NCBI GenBank assembly: GCA_016648135.1
Contig: JADDOH010001573.1
Coordinates: forward strand, 78,823-142,822
Direction: 5' to 3'
DNA from: Agrypnia vestita
Lineage: Eukaryota > Arthropoda > Insecta > Trichoptera > Phryganeidae
Length of the DNA stretch: 64,000 nucleotides
The position numbers and the translations under genes were made by a program. How positions within the stretch are numbered: the first letter of the stretch is position 1; each line of letters opens with the position of its first letter. The notes below the pieces were generated by a model. It did no database searches, was not told where the DNA came from, and worked only from the letters and a program-made list of their open reading frames with translations. Below are positions 1 to 10,069 of this stretch, in pieces.

Positions 1-1
1 T

Positions 2-616
2 ATATATAAGAAGAAACCACCGGTACCAAGATTCACATACCTAGGATCTCTGATAACAAGCAACAATAACACTACAGAGAAGATCCAGAAGCGCATAGTG
101 AGCGCAAATCGCTGTTTTTTCCGCCTACAAAAGCAGATAAAATCCAGACTGCTGTCCAGAAACCCCAAGATATTAGTGTACAAAACGCTTATTAGGCCAG
201 TGCTCACGTACGCAGCTGAGACGTGGGTACTAACTAAGAGGAATGAGCGAGCACTGGACGTTTTTGAAAGGAAAATTTTGAGGCGTATCTTCGGACCGGT
301 TTTAGAAAATGGACTTTGGCGCAGATGTTACAACAATGAGCTTATACTCTATTTAAGGAGCCAAACGTGATAAAATTTATAAAACTGGGAAGACTTCGGT
401 GGCTGGGTCATGTGGAGAGAATGTCCGAGCATCAAGCACCAAAGTCTCTGCTGAACTCAAGGCCAATAGGGCGAAGGAGCTTAGGAAGGCTAAAAATTAA
501 GATGGAGTGACAACGTCCTCAAATATATCTCTGCCTTAGAGTTTCGAAACTGGAGAGAGCTGGCACTAGACCGAGATGAGTGGAGGAAAATTATTGAGGA
601 GGCCAAGACCCACTAA
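2..616 (+). pseudogene. LINE reverse transcriptase, C-terminal part (RTE-like)
   Basis: The reading frame entering from the left edge gives FTYLGSLIT, then KTLIRPVLTYAAETWVLTKR, GRLRWLGHVERM and finally RWSDNV and WRKIIEEAKTH before a stop. This order (thumb region, YAAETW motif, LGH.ERM motif) is typical of the C-terminus of endonuclease/reverse transcriptase LINEs of the RTE-like kind; these copy their RNA into nicked nuclear DNA. The frame shifts near 367 and shifts back near 500, so the copy is dead. The 5' part, including the catalytic domain, lies outside the window or is lost. Class within LINEs is inferred from motif style. Confidence 0.85.
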
Positions 617-633
617 GGGTTGTAGTGCCAAGA

Positions 634-655
634 ATGATGATGATAATGATGATAC
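634..655 (+). repeat. Degenerate (ATG)n tail of the LINE
   Basis: An ATGATGATGATAATGATGAT tract follows the LINE stop codon by about 17 bases. Short microsatellite tails of this sort mark the 3' end of several LINE clades, so this is taken as the element's 3' terminus. Confidence 0.6.
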
Positions 656-685
656 ATAAGAAGAAAATGATAAAATCGCGTAGCA

Positions 686-1159
686 TCACGTTGCACAGTG
701 GTCGGAAAAGACAATCTGAGCGAGCGGAATTATTTTAGTGTTTATTTGTATTCTATACTCATTAAATAATAATAATAAACCAATTAAAATATATAAAAAA
801 TAAAATAAATGTAGTATTGAAATCTTGATTATACCACCTAACCACACTTTATATTTAATTCTAAACTTGTCTTTATGACGTCCACAATTGATCCACTTTC
901 GACGAATTTGTCCACAAAAATTTAACAATTTTTTTTTATTATTATACCTTGTTGTATTAATCGCCTTTAAAACAGCTTTTTTTAAAAGTCTCGCTCCTTT
1001 AACCGTACTCCAAACAGTTTTTTCCTTGGTAATCCGAGAGCCGGAAAATAAATAAATTCTGAATACAGGCGTACCGAAGTGCACTCCGATTGATTTTAAA
1101 TATGTAAATAAGGTATTAGAGAACGATAGTTTACAACAATTAGAATCAACACAGGTCAA
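686..1159 (-). other. Unassigned 157-codon open frame
   Basis: An open frame of 157 codons with a basic stretch (residues about 45-95, rich in K and R) followed by a hydrophobic run near residues 108-132. I recognise no family. The hydrophobic run is encoded by AT-rich DNA of the kind that produces chance leucine/isoleucine/phenylalanine runs, so it may be an accident of composition. The stretch from 1160 to 1500 shows no feature I can name. Confidence 0.12.
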
Positions 1160-1529
1160 TCCCAGTTTTGGCAGTCTAAGGCATGCAGAAAAAATTTACG
1201 ATATTTAGTTAAAAACAAATCGCTTTTCGTTTATCGATTTATCGATTCCATGGTTCGAAGAACAAAATTCAAAAATATAAACACACCACTTTGGTACAAA
1301 CACTCGTATCCGACTGACAATAACTCAACTTTATTTTTTTGCAACAACACGTCACTACCCGCTCGACTAGACACGAGGGGTTTACTCTAGGTAATTGACT
1401 ATTAGTGGGACTTTATTACCCAAGGAACTAAGTTTATTTCGCTGCATATATTTTATTTTTATTACGACTTTCGGTTTTTGAACCGGCGTTTCAAAGTTTG
1501 CGCACATCTCAAACCATCTTCAAAACCTT

Positions 1530-1868
1530 CACTGGCTTAGATGTCCAGAGAGGATTGAATATAAGCTTTGCCTTACAATATTTAAGGCTATTCACAACAT
1601 GGCCCCTCAATACATAACCGACTTCTGCATTCCATTCTCCGCAAATAATAGACAACTAACACTTCGCTCAGCATCAACATCTAATACAAATAGGTTAGCT
1701 GAAGTAAATCGCGTCCACAAAACTAATTTCGGTGATCGTGCTTTCGCGGTGGCTGGACCAAAGTTATGGAACAAACTACCTAACAAACTGAGACAAACTG
1801 ACAGCTTACCACTGTTCAAAAAACAACTTAAGACGCATTTATTTAGACAATCCTATAAAAACCTATAA
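1530..1868 (+). pseudogene. LINE ORF2 C-terminus, L2/CR1-like
   Basis: The frame starts with HWLRCPERIEYKLCLTIFKA and runs through FGDRAFAVAGPKLWNKLP to a stop after 113 codons. The HWL...RI.YKL...KA.H..AP.YI segment and the later GPKLWN.LP..LR....L..FK..LKTHLF segment are hallmarks of the C-terminus of CR1/L2-group reverse transcriptases. The 5' part is missing, as is usual after truncated target-primed insertion. The frame is intact over its length, suggesting a fairly young copy. Confidence 0.88.
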
Positions 1869-2153
1869 AATCTAACCACAACAACGCTAGCTAATGTTTT
1901 CCACTCATATTGTGCACTCCGCGAAAACACATAATTCTTTCAGGGACTCACAAACTATTATAGTACTCAATTTTAATTCCACTTCTTGTATGCCACCTAG
2001 TGAATAAGTAATAGTAAATAAGTTTTTTCTTTTCTAGCAGTAAGTTGTTTTGTAAGATAATAATTTCTCTGTGTAAAGCGCCCTTGAGGTGAGTATTTCG
2101 CGAAAACGGCGCTATACAAATTATCCAATTATTATTATTATTATTATTAAAAA
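1869..2153 (+). repeat. 3' UTR of the L2/CR1-like LINE with hairpin and ATT tail
   Basis: After the stop codon the sequence ends with a GCGCC...GGCGC inverted pair (about 2079 and 2109) and then (ATT)n at 2132-2153. A hairpin of this sort followed by a short microsatellite is the classical 3' end recognised by the reverse transcriptase of L2/CR1-type elements. The tail marks the insertion's right end. Confidence 0.75.
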
Positions 2154-2159
2154 TCTCCG

Positions 2160-2940
2160 TAAGTCATATTGTGTGAGAAGACAAAGATCCTTATTGGATC
2201 GTAGCGGTGATTGTGACATAAAATACTACTGACATATATAAGTGGCACTGTATAGAAACGACAAGATATTCTGATGGAGAGACAAACGGGATACGTGTTG
2301 CTTTCCAGATTTTCACAAGCTCTAAGATGTGATGAAATGTTATAAAGTTTCCTCTCTCATATCTCCTCAAACGTTTGCAGAATCCAAACTTTATCCAAAC
2401 CTAAAGATCAGAATCTGGTGACGGAATATTCTTAATTTAGGAAACGCACAATTCTTCATCATTTTACTTTCAATGAGAGTAGTCAAGATTATGAGCAAGC
2501 TCGTGAAATCTTTATCCGCATGAAAAATATGTTTTGCAGTCACGATTATGAATGCGAATGGATAGATGCTACGTATTCTCGATATTATTTTACGAATCAT
2601 GGACGATTACCGAATAATTGATAAAGCGATCAAGATGTGGATCTACAGAAGAATAAATAATCAAGATAATACAGAAATATAGACATTTTTTCAGACTGCA
2701 AATCAAAATTCAAAAATAACATTTTATTGAAATTGACAATATGATCACTGATGCAACAGATAGAACAACTTGATATGATATTATTTAGATTAAATTATAT
2801 TATATCATCACGCACAGAATTCATGGGCATGTCATGAATGTGTTTGTGCAAAAAATGAAATAAGCTGGATAGACAAATTACGAATGAAAATGTTATGTTT
2901 CGGATGAATAAAGAAAAATAAGTAATTTGAACAATAAAAC
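2160..2940. other. No recognisable feature
   Basis: AT-rich sequence with short chance open frames only. I see no repeat shared with other parts of the window. Confidence 0.5.
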
Positions 2941-2942
2941 TC

Positions 2943-3200
2943 CAAAAATTTCAATATCTCGGACATGTGATGAGCCATCCAGACAAGTACATCTTGGATC
3001 TTGATCTCATGATGAAGGAAAGATTGCTGGAAGTCGGGAACCTGGAAGAAGGAGAACGTCATTATCGTGTCCGAGTCCTTTGTGAAGGAGTCTTGGAGTC
3101 TTTGCCATGTGCTTCCTTTCACTTGAATTGGACCATCAATTTTTCCACGGTGTCTTCACGTCTAGAGATGGCCAAAATATCAAGAAATCTTAATCCTTAA
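2943..3200 (+). pseudogene. LINE reverse transcriptase C-terminal remnant
   Basis: The frame gives FQYLGHVMSHPDKYILDLDLMMK, then after a frame change GKIAGSREPGRRRTSL. This matches the LEYLGH.M...KY.L..LI..GKI.G.RGPGRRR order near the C-terminus of RTE-like LINEs. Frameshifts and an in-frame stop break it. Only about 85 codons survive. Confidence 0.7.
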
Positions 3201-3540
3201 TTAAGTTCAAAAATATGATGCCTTTTTAATGCGATGCAAAAGTTGCCCGCACCGCATTTCTACAATATTTTAAACGAGAGTCGCACGATAATGAGAAATA
3301 AAATAAAAAACACGATTAGTTGCACGCCTTCAGCTGGAAATCCGGATACATTTTTGACTGATTCTAATCGCTTTTCCGCTGTTTGTTTAAGATCAAAGTG
3401 TTGACTCGTGTTGAAGCGTTGACAAGAGTGTTGAATGTTTCTTACGAAGGTACCGATATAGTTTTTAAGCTACACGCAAACGAGCATAGATGTATTTTTA
3501 AGCAAATGCGGTATATTTGGTAACTCAAGAGTTATGTAAA

Positions 3541-3765
3541 ATCAAACATAATAATTTCTTTTTTTGTTCGTTCGTCCATCCGTCTGTCCCCGTAATTTTG
3601 TATGATGTCCGTAATTTCGTTCGAATTCACGGTTAAAAAAAACGGCCGGAGATGGGACTTTAACCCCGGATCACCAAACACGAACCGGCCGATTAACGCA
3701 TGTTGCCACGGCCGCCATAGATCGCTATAAATGTGTACTATAACGTTTTGACGGGTTACAGCTAG
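3541..3765 (+). mobile_element. Helitron-like non-autonomous relic, 3' end
   Basis: The right end reads GACGGGTTACAGCTAG followed by T, matching the 3' end of the Helitrons at 33852 and 58735 (Helitrons end in CTRR and insert between A and T). The inside holds a CGTCCATCCGTCTGTCCCCG stretch shared with the 33852 copy. Its terminal hairpin is decayed and the 5' end is not clear. A GGTTAAAGTCCC segment on the minus strand near 3655 resembles a tRNA B box and may be a nested SINE remnant. Confidence 0.55.
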
Positions 3766-3774
3766 TATTATGTA

Positions 3775-4485
3775 GCAAGTCTGTCAGCCACTACCTACCT
3801 CACTAGATAATATATAGAAAGAAACACCTGACCTGAGGTAGGTAGCATTTTTTGAGCATTTTAACAACTGAGATCAGTAAGAACCTAATGTTTCATGTGA
3901 AAGAACAGTACAATAAAAAGCACGAAAGAAAATATATGGAAAAATCGAAGAAAAGGAAACGTAAACGTATTTTTTTTGTAAATTGCACAAAATGATATTT
4001 GTTAATTTAAAATTGAAATATACTGTTTCGATCTAACAGATAAAAACATCATATTTTATTTTCCGATTTCAATTTCCACTTGCATTTCAATTTATTCAAT
4101 AAAATAATACCTACATTGTAAACTTAAATTTAAAACATACATAAAATTACCCTTATTTACTTTCTATATATGTATTTTCTCTCTTTAAATTGACTACTAT
4201 GTATAAAGAGAGAACTTTGTCAAAATTGTAGGAGAATCCTGCTTCGGAAAACCCTTTCGGATATATGGAATAGATCAATATCCGAAGTAATATTGTTCAG
4301 CAAAGCGGTAGCTTTTTTAACAAGCATAGTCGTCGGTAGGTTGGTTCTGTATATTGGAATGTGAAACGATCTATGTTTCGCGCTTTCTTAGGTATACACA
4401 AGCTTTGATCAGGAACATAAAAACCAATGTTCAGCATACTTTCAGGATTGTGAATTACATATATGAATTCGAAAAAGAAAAGTTG
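3775..4485. other. No recognisable feature
   Basis: AT-rich sequence without supported genes or repeats. Runs of A and T dominate from 3960 to 4160. Confidence 0.5.
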
Positions 4486-4488
4486 GAA

Positions 4489-4804
4489 TAAAAAACTAAC
4501 CTATAAAAACAAAGTTTTTATTATACTCCAATTCTCATTAAATCAGGTTTCGTGCCTACTGCACGCGTCGGGGTCATTACTAATTTGTATTGATTCCAAT
4601 TTGAAAAAAAAATTAAAATTTCGAAAAATCCAAAATTATACTATAATTATTAAATTTTTTAATCTAAAATTTGTTACATCATTTTTATAGTCGCCACGAG
4701 TCTGCCTGCAAAGTTTTAGTTTGATTGGATCACGGGAAAAGGGTTAAAAATCGATCCAAAGGCAGACAACAAACCGAAGACGCTACGAGTTAAAAGGAAG
4801 GAAG
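4489..4804 (+). repeat. Interspersed repeat, short diverged copy of the 61-62 kb family
   Basis: Starts with CCTATAAAAAC and ends GCTACGAGTTAAAAGGAAGG; the GCCACGAGTCTGC, GATTGGATCACGGGAAAAGG and AAAATCGATCCAAAG blocks recur in the two tandem units at 60954-62164. The core from 4526 to 4804 starts CTCC and ends with a decayed GGAG between TA dinucleotides, as in the better copies. About 280 bp, with the central part of the longer copies missing. No known family name is assigned. Confidence 0.7.
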
Positions 4805-4809
4805 TAAAA

Positions 4810-5280
4810 ATGTATAAAAAATGTTAGCAGTTGTTTAAGTATTTTTTCCGGATAAAGGCCTCTTAACTCCTTCATTCGGTCTTTCTATGCTGCTCATGTC
4901 CCTCCTACTGTCTGGGATTCTGAAGGCCTCATCATCGTTTCTTTCGGAAAGAAGTGTGTAAGAATCCCTCTCCTGCATTTTGTAGCCAAAAATTATTATT
5001 TATTTCGCCGTATATAAAAAAGCATATATATTTTGTTGTGCACTAAGACCTTGAATTGCGTGGTAAGAACTGATTGCTACTGTAAGGAATGCATTATAAA
5101 GTATATACATTGAGCCCGCAGGGGCTACCAATATATTATTATAGAGTTGAAGGTTAATATATATAAATAAAACGTATAAATAACAATCATTACGTATAGG
5201 TTCCACTAATATCATATTAAAAGTTTTTAAGTGAAAAATAAAAACCATTTTCTGCCTTTTTTAGATAAGCAAAGAGCTTG
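4810..5280. other. No recognisable feature
   Basis: Mixed AT-rich sequence. An 82-codon open frame on the minus strand (5000-5248) has no recognisable motif. Confidence 0.45.
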
Positions 5281-5287
5281 AAATTGA

Positions 5288-5515
5288 GTGATAAAAGGAA
5301 GGTTATGGAAAGTACTCTCTAGTATCAGTTTGAGTAATAAACTTATACACGAAATCACAACCCTACAAGAAAAAAGTATTGCATGTGTAAGAATCTATAA
5401 ATCTTTCACATTATGGTTTGAAATTACACAAGAATTCGAACAGGGTTGCATAGTAATTGACGTGCTTGTTGGTCCAGAGGTTAAACACTTGCCTGGTAAT
5501 CTAGCGGTTGTGTAG
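5288..5515 (+). pseudogene. LINE reverse transcriptase core fragment
   Basis: The 75-codon frame gives LWKVLSSISLSNKLIHEITT, then ACVRI, WFEIT and QGC. This matches the palm region of non-LTR reverse transcriptases between the NKLI.AI..LY segment and the G.RQGC..SP segment that precedes the catalytic YADD box. Here the normal G.RQGC has become EFEQGC and the following SP..F is lost. The segment is isolated, with no LINE homology recognised on either side. Confidence 0.65.
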
Positions 5516-5519
5516 TTTG

Positions 5520-6920
5520 AAAAGAAGAACAATACCCATTTTGCGACAGTTCACAAAACCGATCCACAGCAGAATAGCTCACAAGAAACTTTAGTATTAT
5601 CTGATGGCCATGATAACCTGCATTTAAACAAATTTAAAATACCCAATAAAATATTGTTTATTCAAAATTGCCAGGAGATTCTAAAATCGGACGTTTTTAG
5701 AAAGATCTGGAAGCAAATTGAATGCGCGAGAATATGCAAGAAGTTCCGAGAGAGAACGTTTCCTAAAAACACGACACATCGCGCGCAGTCGAGTTTGATA
5801 GCTGGCAAAAACCATAGATTAGTGAAGCAAACGGTGCGAATAAAGTGTACCGGAGTCAATGGTAATATTCTAGTGTGACGAATTGGTGCGAATTACGGAA
5901 TAGGGTTGTTCATGTCCAGTGCTCACAAATGTTTCGTTTCTTTCAAAGAGTATTTAAATCTATAAAAAAAATTGTTTTGAAAATGTTGTATTTTTAAAGA
6001 ACACAATCAAAGTGGAAGCATGGAAATAAACGTAGGTATTGTATGAGATGGATATAGGGCATATAGGTCTTTTCCAAACCCTTCCATCCTTCCTTGTTGT
6101 TTAGTAGTTGTAGCTATTTCCTTGGAATTCGGGTGCATTTCATTTGGAAAAAACGTTAGACGTCAAATTTTTCTTATGTAATTTAAAGATTTGCATCAAT
6201 AATTCAATTAAATATTAGCTTAAATTATACCTACGCATTTTTTAACAAAATTCCTCATATTTCTCTTGCTTTTATTTTATTTTTGCTTGCGCGCATCTAA
6301 TTTTCAATGTTTTGCAATGAAATAAAATTGAATATGAAATGTATATATTAAGAAATACAAGGATCCAAATGACGGGCAAGGCCGTATAGAAAAACTAGTT
6401 TATCATTTAATTATTTGCCATTGACTTTAGGTGAAAGAGCATGGCCAAAACCTCCATGAATTCAAAATACTATAATCTGTTTCTATCAAGAGATTATATC
6501 GCAGATCAAGTAGCATTGCTATGTAGAGTAGGCCCGCAGGAGAATTTTCAGATAATTGTTTAATAATGCATACAACAGTAATTGTTCTCATATTAATTCC
6601 GTTGTACACTTTATCAAAAGAGATTGGAATCATAACTGGTCGAAGGTTATCCTGTTGGTACAACATGCATAAATAAAGCTCAAGTTACAGAAGCGCACTA
6701 GAGACTATCATCTCACACCTAGATTGACCAGCTTAACTAGAAAAAACTTGTTAGTTATTTGATAAGGTGTTGAAATGGTTCAGCCTTTTTCTGATAACCA
6801 AACACCTCCGTATTAATTGGATGGTGTTAATTGACTAGGGGTTTTTAATGTTACGAATGATGATTTAAGGAAGACTTCTACCGCAGAAGACATCTCATTT
6901 CCTTTTCTATTTTCTTTTGT
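5520..6920. other. No recognisable feature
   Basis: Contains two short open frames (5654-5878 plus, 6427-6666 minus) that I cannot assign. Otherwise AT-rich single-copy-like sequence. Confidence 0.45.
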
Positions 6921-6923
6921 CTC

Positions 6924-6973
6924 ATTTCTCTATTTCATTTCTCCAAGTTATTGGAGAAATGAAATAGAGAAAT
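6924..6973. repeat. Perfect inverted repeat, 22-bp arms
   Basis: Arms 6924-6945 and 6952-6973 are exact reverse complements around a 6-base spacer. One arm is almost pure pyrimidine (ATTTCTCTATTTCATTTC). It could form a hairpin in RNA or a cruciform; no transposon ends are visible. Confidence 0.8.
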
Positions 6974-7099
6974 TATAACATGCCCGAAGTAGAAAAGATT
7001 TTAAAGTTATGGAGAGTGTTTTTTTAGTACGGAGTTCCTGAAAAAACCTACACCACATCTTGAATGGGTGAAGCATACCTATCACACCTCAAATGTAAG

Positions 7100-7330
7100 G
7101 CATAACACCTATCTAAAATATGCATTCTGGGTCATGTGGTTAGAAAAGTAATTTCCATGTCGAAAACGAGGAAGAGAATTGAATTGAAGAGACCATTCAT
7201 GAAGAAATCTGTAATGTATCTAGATGAACTCTGTCGAAATGAATGTCAGAGACAGGAAATATGACAAAGTGAATGAGGATAAAAAGGGAAGTGCCATCCT
7301 GGCGTGCTCTTAGCAGCTCTGGCACGACTT
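7100..7330 (+). pseudogene. Possible strongly decayed LINE tail
   Basis: LGHVVRKVISMSKTRKRIELK followed in another frame by VRDRKYDKVNEDKKGSAIL resembles the GHV.RM and the later conserved tail of RTE-like LINEs. Several frame changes are needed, so the call is weak. Confidence 0.25.
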
Positions 7331-7639
7331 AGCAGGTAACCAGCACTCCCTACTTCTACTATACATTACACTACCTGTAAGTGGTTAGTAATATTGTGAT
7401 TTATACCAACTGTTACACGTCAGTAAATACTCTTCAAGTGGAATACTGACTTTATACCTAGACTCCCAATTCCCAAGTCCGAAAATATCACAAACACAAA
7501 TCTCAAAAAATAGAGCGTAGGATATCTTTAATGGAATGCCAAAGGAAGTAAGAAAGGAACCAAAAAATATCCAAACACAAATTCATCATCCATCCGGGTA
7601 GGTCCTTCATGACTGAGGATGGTGTTTTTCATGACCTCC

Positions 7640-7755
7640 TGCCCTTTTGACTATTCTCCCCCAACTTTCCCTGCATCAAGCAGATCTTGCTGTTACCTAC
7701 GCTGTTACCAGAGAATTTCCGGTAACTTTTGGGGAGCTTGTGGGGAATTTTCCTC
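7640..7755 (+). repeat. Interspersed repeat D, plus copy
   Basis: A stretch including GACTATTCTCCCCCAACTTT, CCCTGCATCAAGCAGATCTT and CCAGAGAATTTCC matches, in reverse complement, the centre of the foldback element at 9866-10061. It lacks the terminal arms seen there. Confidence 0.7.
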
Positions 7756-7759
7756 TCCC

Positions 7760-8515
7760 TCTTCGACCCTCGACCCTAGACGTCTAGACGTGGCCCACTA
7801 CAATAAGCTTCCCCGGGATATCCTTTATTCTAGAAAGATATTTCAAAATTTGAGGATTCGTCTCAGACAATCGTTGTTATTTTTAGTTCATGCAGCACGG
7901 AGACATTTGTGCGTCTTGCTCTCCATGATATACGCAACATGTGTTTACAACACCACATCCCAAAAGAAACGATCCGCTGTCTCTGTTTTGCTTTAAATTT
8001 CACGATTCCACACCAATAATGAATATTGAGTGCACTCAGCACCGTGTAAATCTGACTTTGGTTGTTTTGTTGCTGTCTTTCCATATCTTTTCAAGTCGTG
8101 ACATACAACTTTTCGCCATATATATCCGTCGTTTGACTGGCTCGCAGTTACTATTGTTAGTAATTATAGATAAATATAAAAAGTTGCATAAAAATGTGTT
8201 TGTGTCAATTTTTTCATAGGTTATAAATTGATGAAGATAAGAGCATATTTACATATATATTTTGTAGGCAATATTACATTTTTAATATATTTAAATTAAA
8301 AAAAAATTAATATAAGGTACAAATACAAATCGTACATATTTACATATTAAATTTACATTTTTTATATACTTTTTTAGTCATGTAGACCTCATCAGTGAAG
8401 AGAAGCTCTTGAGTCAGATGAGGGAGCCTCAGTTCTTACTTTGTATATAAGTACATAATGTGCATAATTTAATAATACGGGTGGTAATAAAAGGTTTAAA
8501 TTGGATTCTTTTTAA
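7760..8515. other. No recognisable feature
   Basis: Overlapping open frames of 73-125 codons occur on both strands near 7619-8219. They overlap the repeat D copy, show no motifs and contradict one another, so none is called as a gene. Confidence 0.4.
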
Positions 8516-8640
8516 ATTTTTTATTATTTTATTATTAATTTTATAATTATTTATAATTTATAATTAATTAATTAATTAAATTAAAATTTATTAAATTAAT
8601 TAAAATAAATAAATAAATAAATAAATTAAAATGTAAAATT
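8516..8640. repeat. AT-only low-complexity tract
   Basis: Repeats of TTAAT, AATTAATTAATT and (AAAT)n fill this stretch. It is adjacent to the 3' end of the minus-strand LINE fragment and may include its tail. Confidence 0.7.
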
Positions 8641-8831
8641 AATTTTTCAATTTGTTCTGAAATGTTACTGATGCAGCGTATCTCGATAGGTAGATTATTG
8701 TAGTAGTTAATGGCTTTATAAATATAGTGGTTCTGCATTTTGGTTGTTTTAAATTTGGACGTTATCATTTGGTTTACATTTCTCATAAGCTTAAAGCATA
8801 CCTGGTTTTCTGTAATAATAATAATATTCAT
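8568..8831 (-). pseudogene. LINE C-terminus, CR1/jockey-like
   Basis: The minus frame reads NQMITSKFKTTKMQNHYIYK, then AINYYNNLPIEIRCISNI and LILHFNLF. The pattern of a YN.LP.EI...... motif followed by a short helix and LF is typical of the last residues of CR1/jockey-group reverse transcriptases. Further upstream (8831-9000 on this strand) the frame is broken. Confidence 0.6.
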
Positions 8832-8839
8832 ACCATTCA

Positions 8840-9575
8840 GTTAATTTTTTTATTTTTATTCCTCAATATTATTAATTTCACCATCTCCGCTGGTTTCACA
8901 ATTGCATCGTACATTTTAATAACGTTTTGCAATTCCAATCTGCATACTTCGCGTCGAATTGTGTCAATTTATCAATATTTTTAAATGATCTGGCAGTCAG
9001 ACCAGTTCATATTTAAATAGATATTCATTTGACAGGGTATAATTAAAACATGATTTCATTCAAAACAATTCCCGCATCGCCTATACATACTCGTATGAGC
9101 GTGCGTTTACTGTACGTACCTTCTAGCGTTCGAGCTGCAAGGTAATCTCGACCAATATAAAAAAGTGTTTTTAGTTTGTTTGGTTGACATTCAAGACAAA
9201 TAGTAATGGTATGTAGATCGTGTCTTTGGTAAAATGAAAAGGATTATGTCGGGAATTTTGTAACGGACAGGAATCATGCCAGGAATTTTAATTTTAAAAA
9301 CAATAAGTAATCACGTCGTATGAGTGACCGAAAATCTGAAATAAACCGTTATGAGAACTTTACTGACGTGGAATAGTTCTGTGACTTTAGTGACGTGGAT
9401 TAGTGGACTACAAGAACTCCAATCATTCAAAAGATTTAAAATACTGGCGGTGTAGTACAGCGTATAAGGCAAAGGTCACATATAATTTTAATTTTTAGAA
9501 ACCAAGAGGCCAAGTTACAGAAGCGTAACAGCGAAGAAACATGTCATAAAATACTCAGGTTAGAGTAAATCACAT
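8840..9575. other. No recognisable feature
   Basis: Apart from the likely broken upstream LINE sequence before 9000, nothing is recognised. Confidence 0.4.
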
Positions 9576-9579
9576 ATAT

Positions 9580-9659
9580 TAATTGTGATCTCATCGAGAA
9601 TCGAACCCAGAACCCTCGTTATGGGAAACTAGTGTCGTGCCCACTGGACTACGAGGGGC
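9580..9659 (-). mobile_element. tRNA-derived SINE head, family 2
   Basis: On the minus strand TAGTCCAGTGGGCA fits the internal A box and GGTTCGATTCTC the B box of an RNA polymerase III promoter, spaced as in a tRNA. The flank after the head (ATATATG context) resembles that of the copy at 14255. It is unlikely to be a working tRNA gene because the acceptor ends do not pair. Confidence 0.65.
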
Positions 9660-9865
9660 CGCCTATATCTTCTAGTTTGATTTTTCTGTAGTATTCTGAT
9701 GTGCTTAAGTGATACTTACTTTCTGATCGACGCTTGGACCCCACTGCAGGGATCACCACGAGGACTGATGTGTGTGGCTTGCAATATCGTGTCTGCAGGG
9801 TGAAACGATATCAGTATTGTCCTAAGTACTGGCAAGTAATACCGTCTCAAAAGTAGAATGTTTCT

Positions 9866-10061
9866 GGCCCTAATCCAGAGTCAATGATGATTTAAAGGCC
9901 GATGAAAATCTCCTACAAGCTCCGAGAAATTCTCTGATAATAGAGCAGGTAAGAAGATCTGCATGATGCAGGGAATGATGGGGGAGAATAGTCAAAATAA
10001 CTTTTAAGGTTAATGTACTTTAACCTTTAAATGATTTCAGTATTGACTCTGAATTCGGGCC
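9866..10061. mobile_element. Foldback/MITE-like element with about 35-bp inverted ends
   Basis: The left end GGCCCTAATCCAGAGTCAAT (9866) and right end (10024-10061, reading GGCCCGAATTCAGAGTCAAT on the minus strand) are imperfect inverted repeats ending at a shared TTTAAAGG. The 196-bp element contains repeat D in the centre on the minus strand. No coding capacity. Superfamily unassigned because no clear target duplication is seen. Confidence 0.65.
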
Positions 10062-10069
10062 TTTATGTT

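Noticed and set aside
686..1159. Membrane protein gene from the hydrophobic run
   Set aside because: AT-rich DNA gives such runs by chance; no homology, no promoter or splice evidence.
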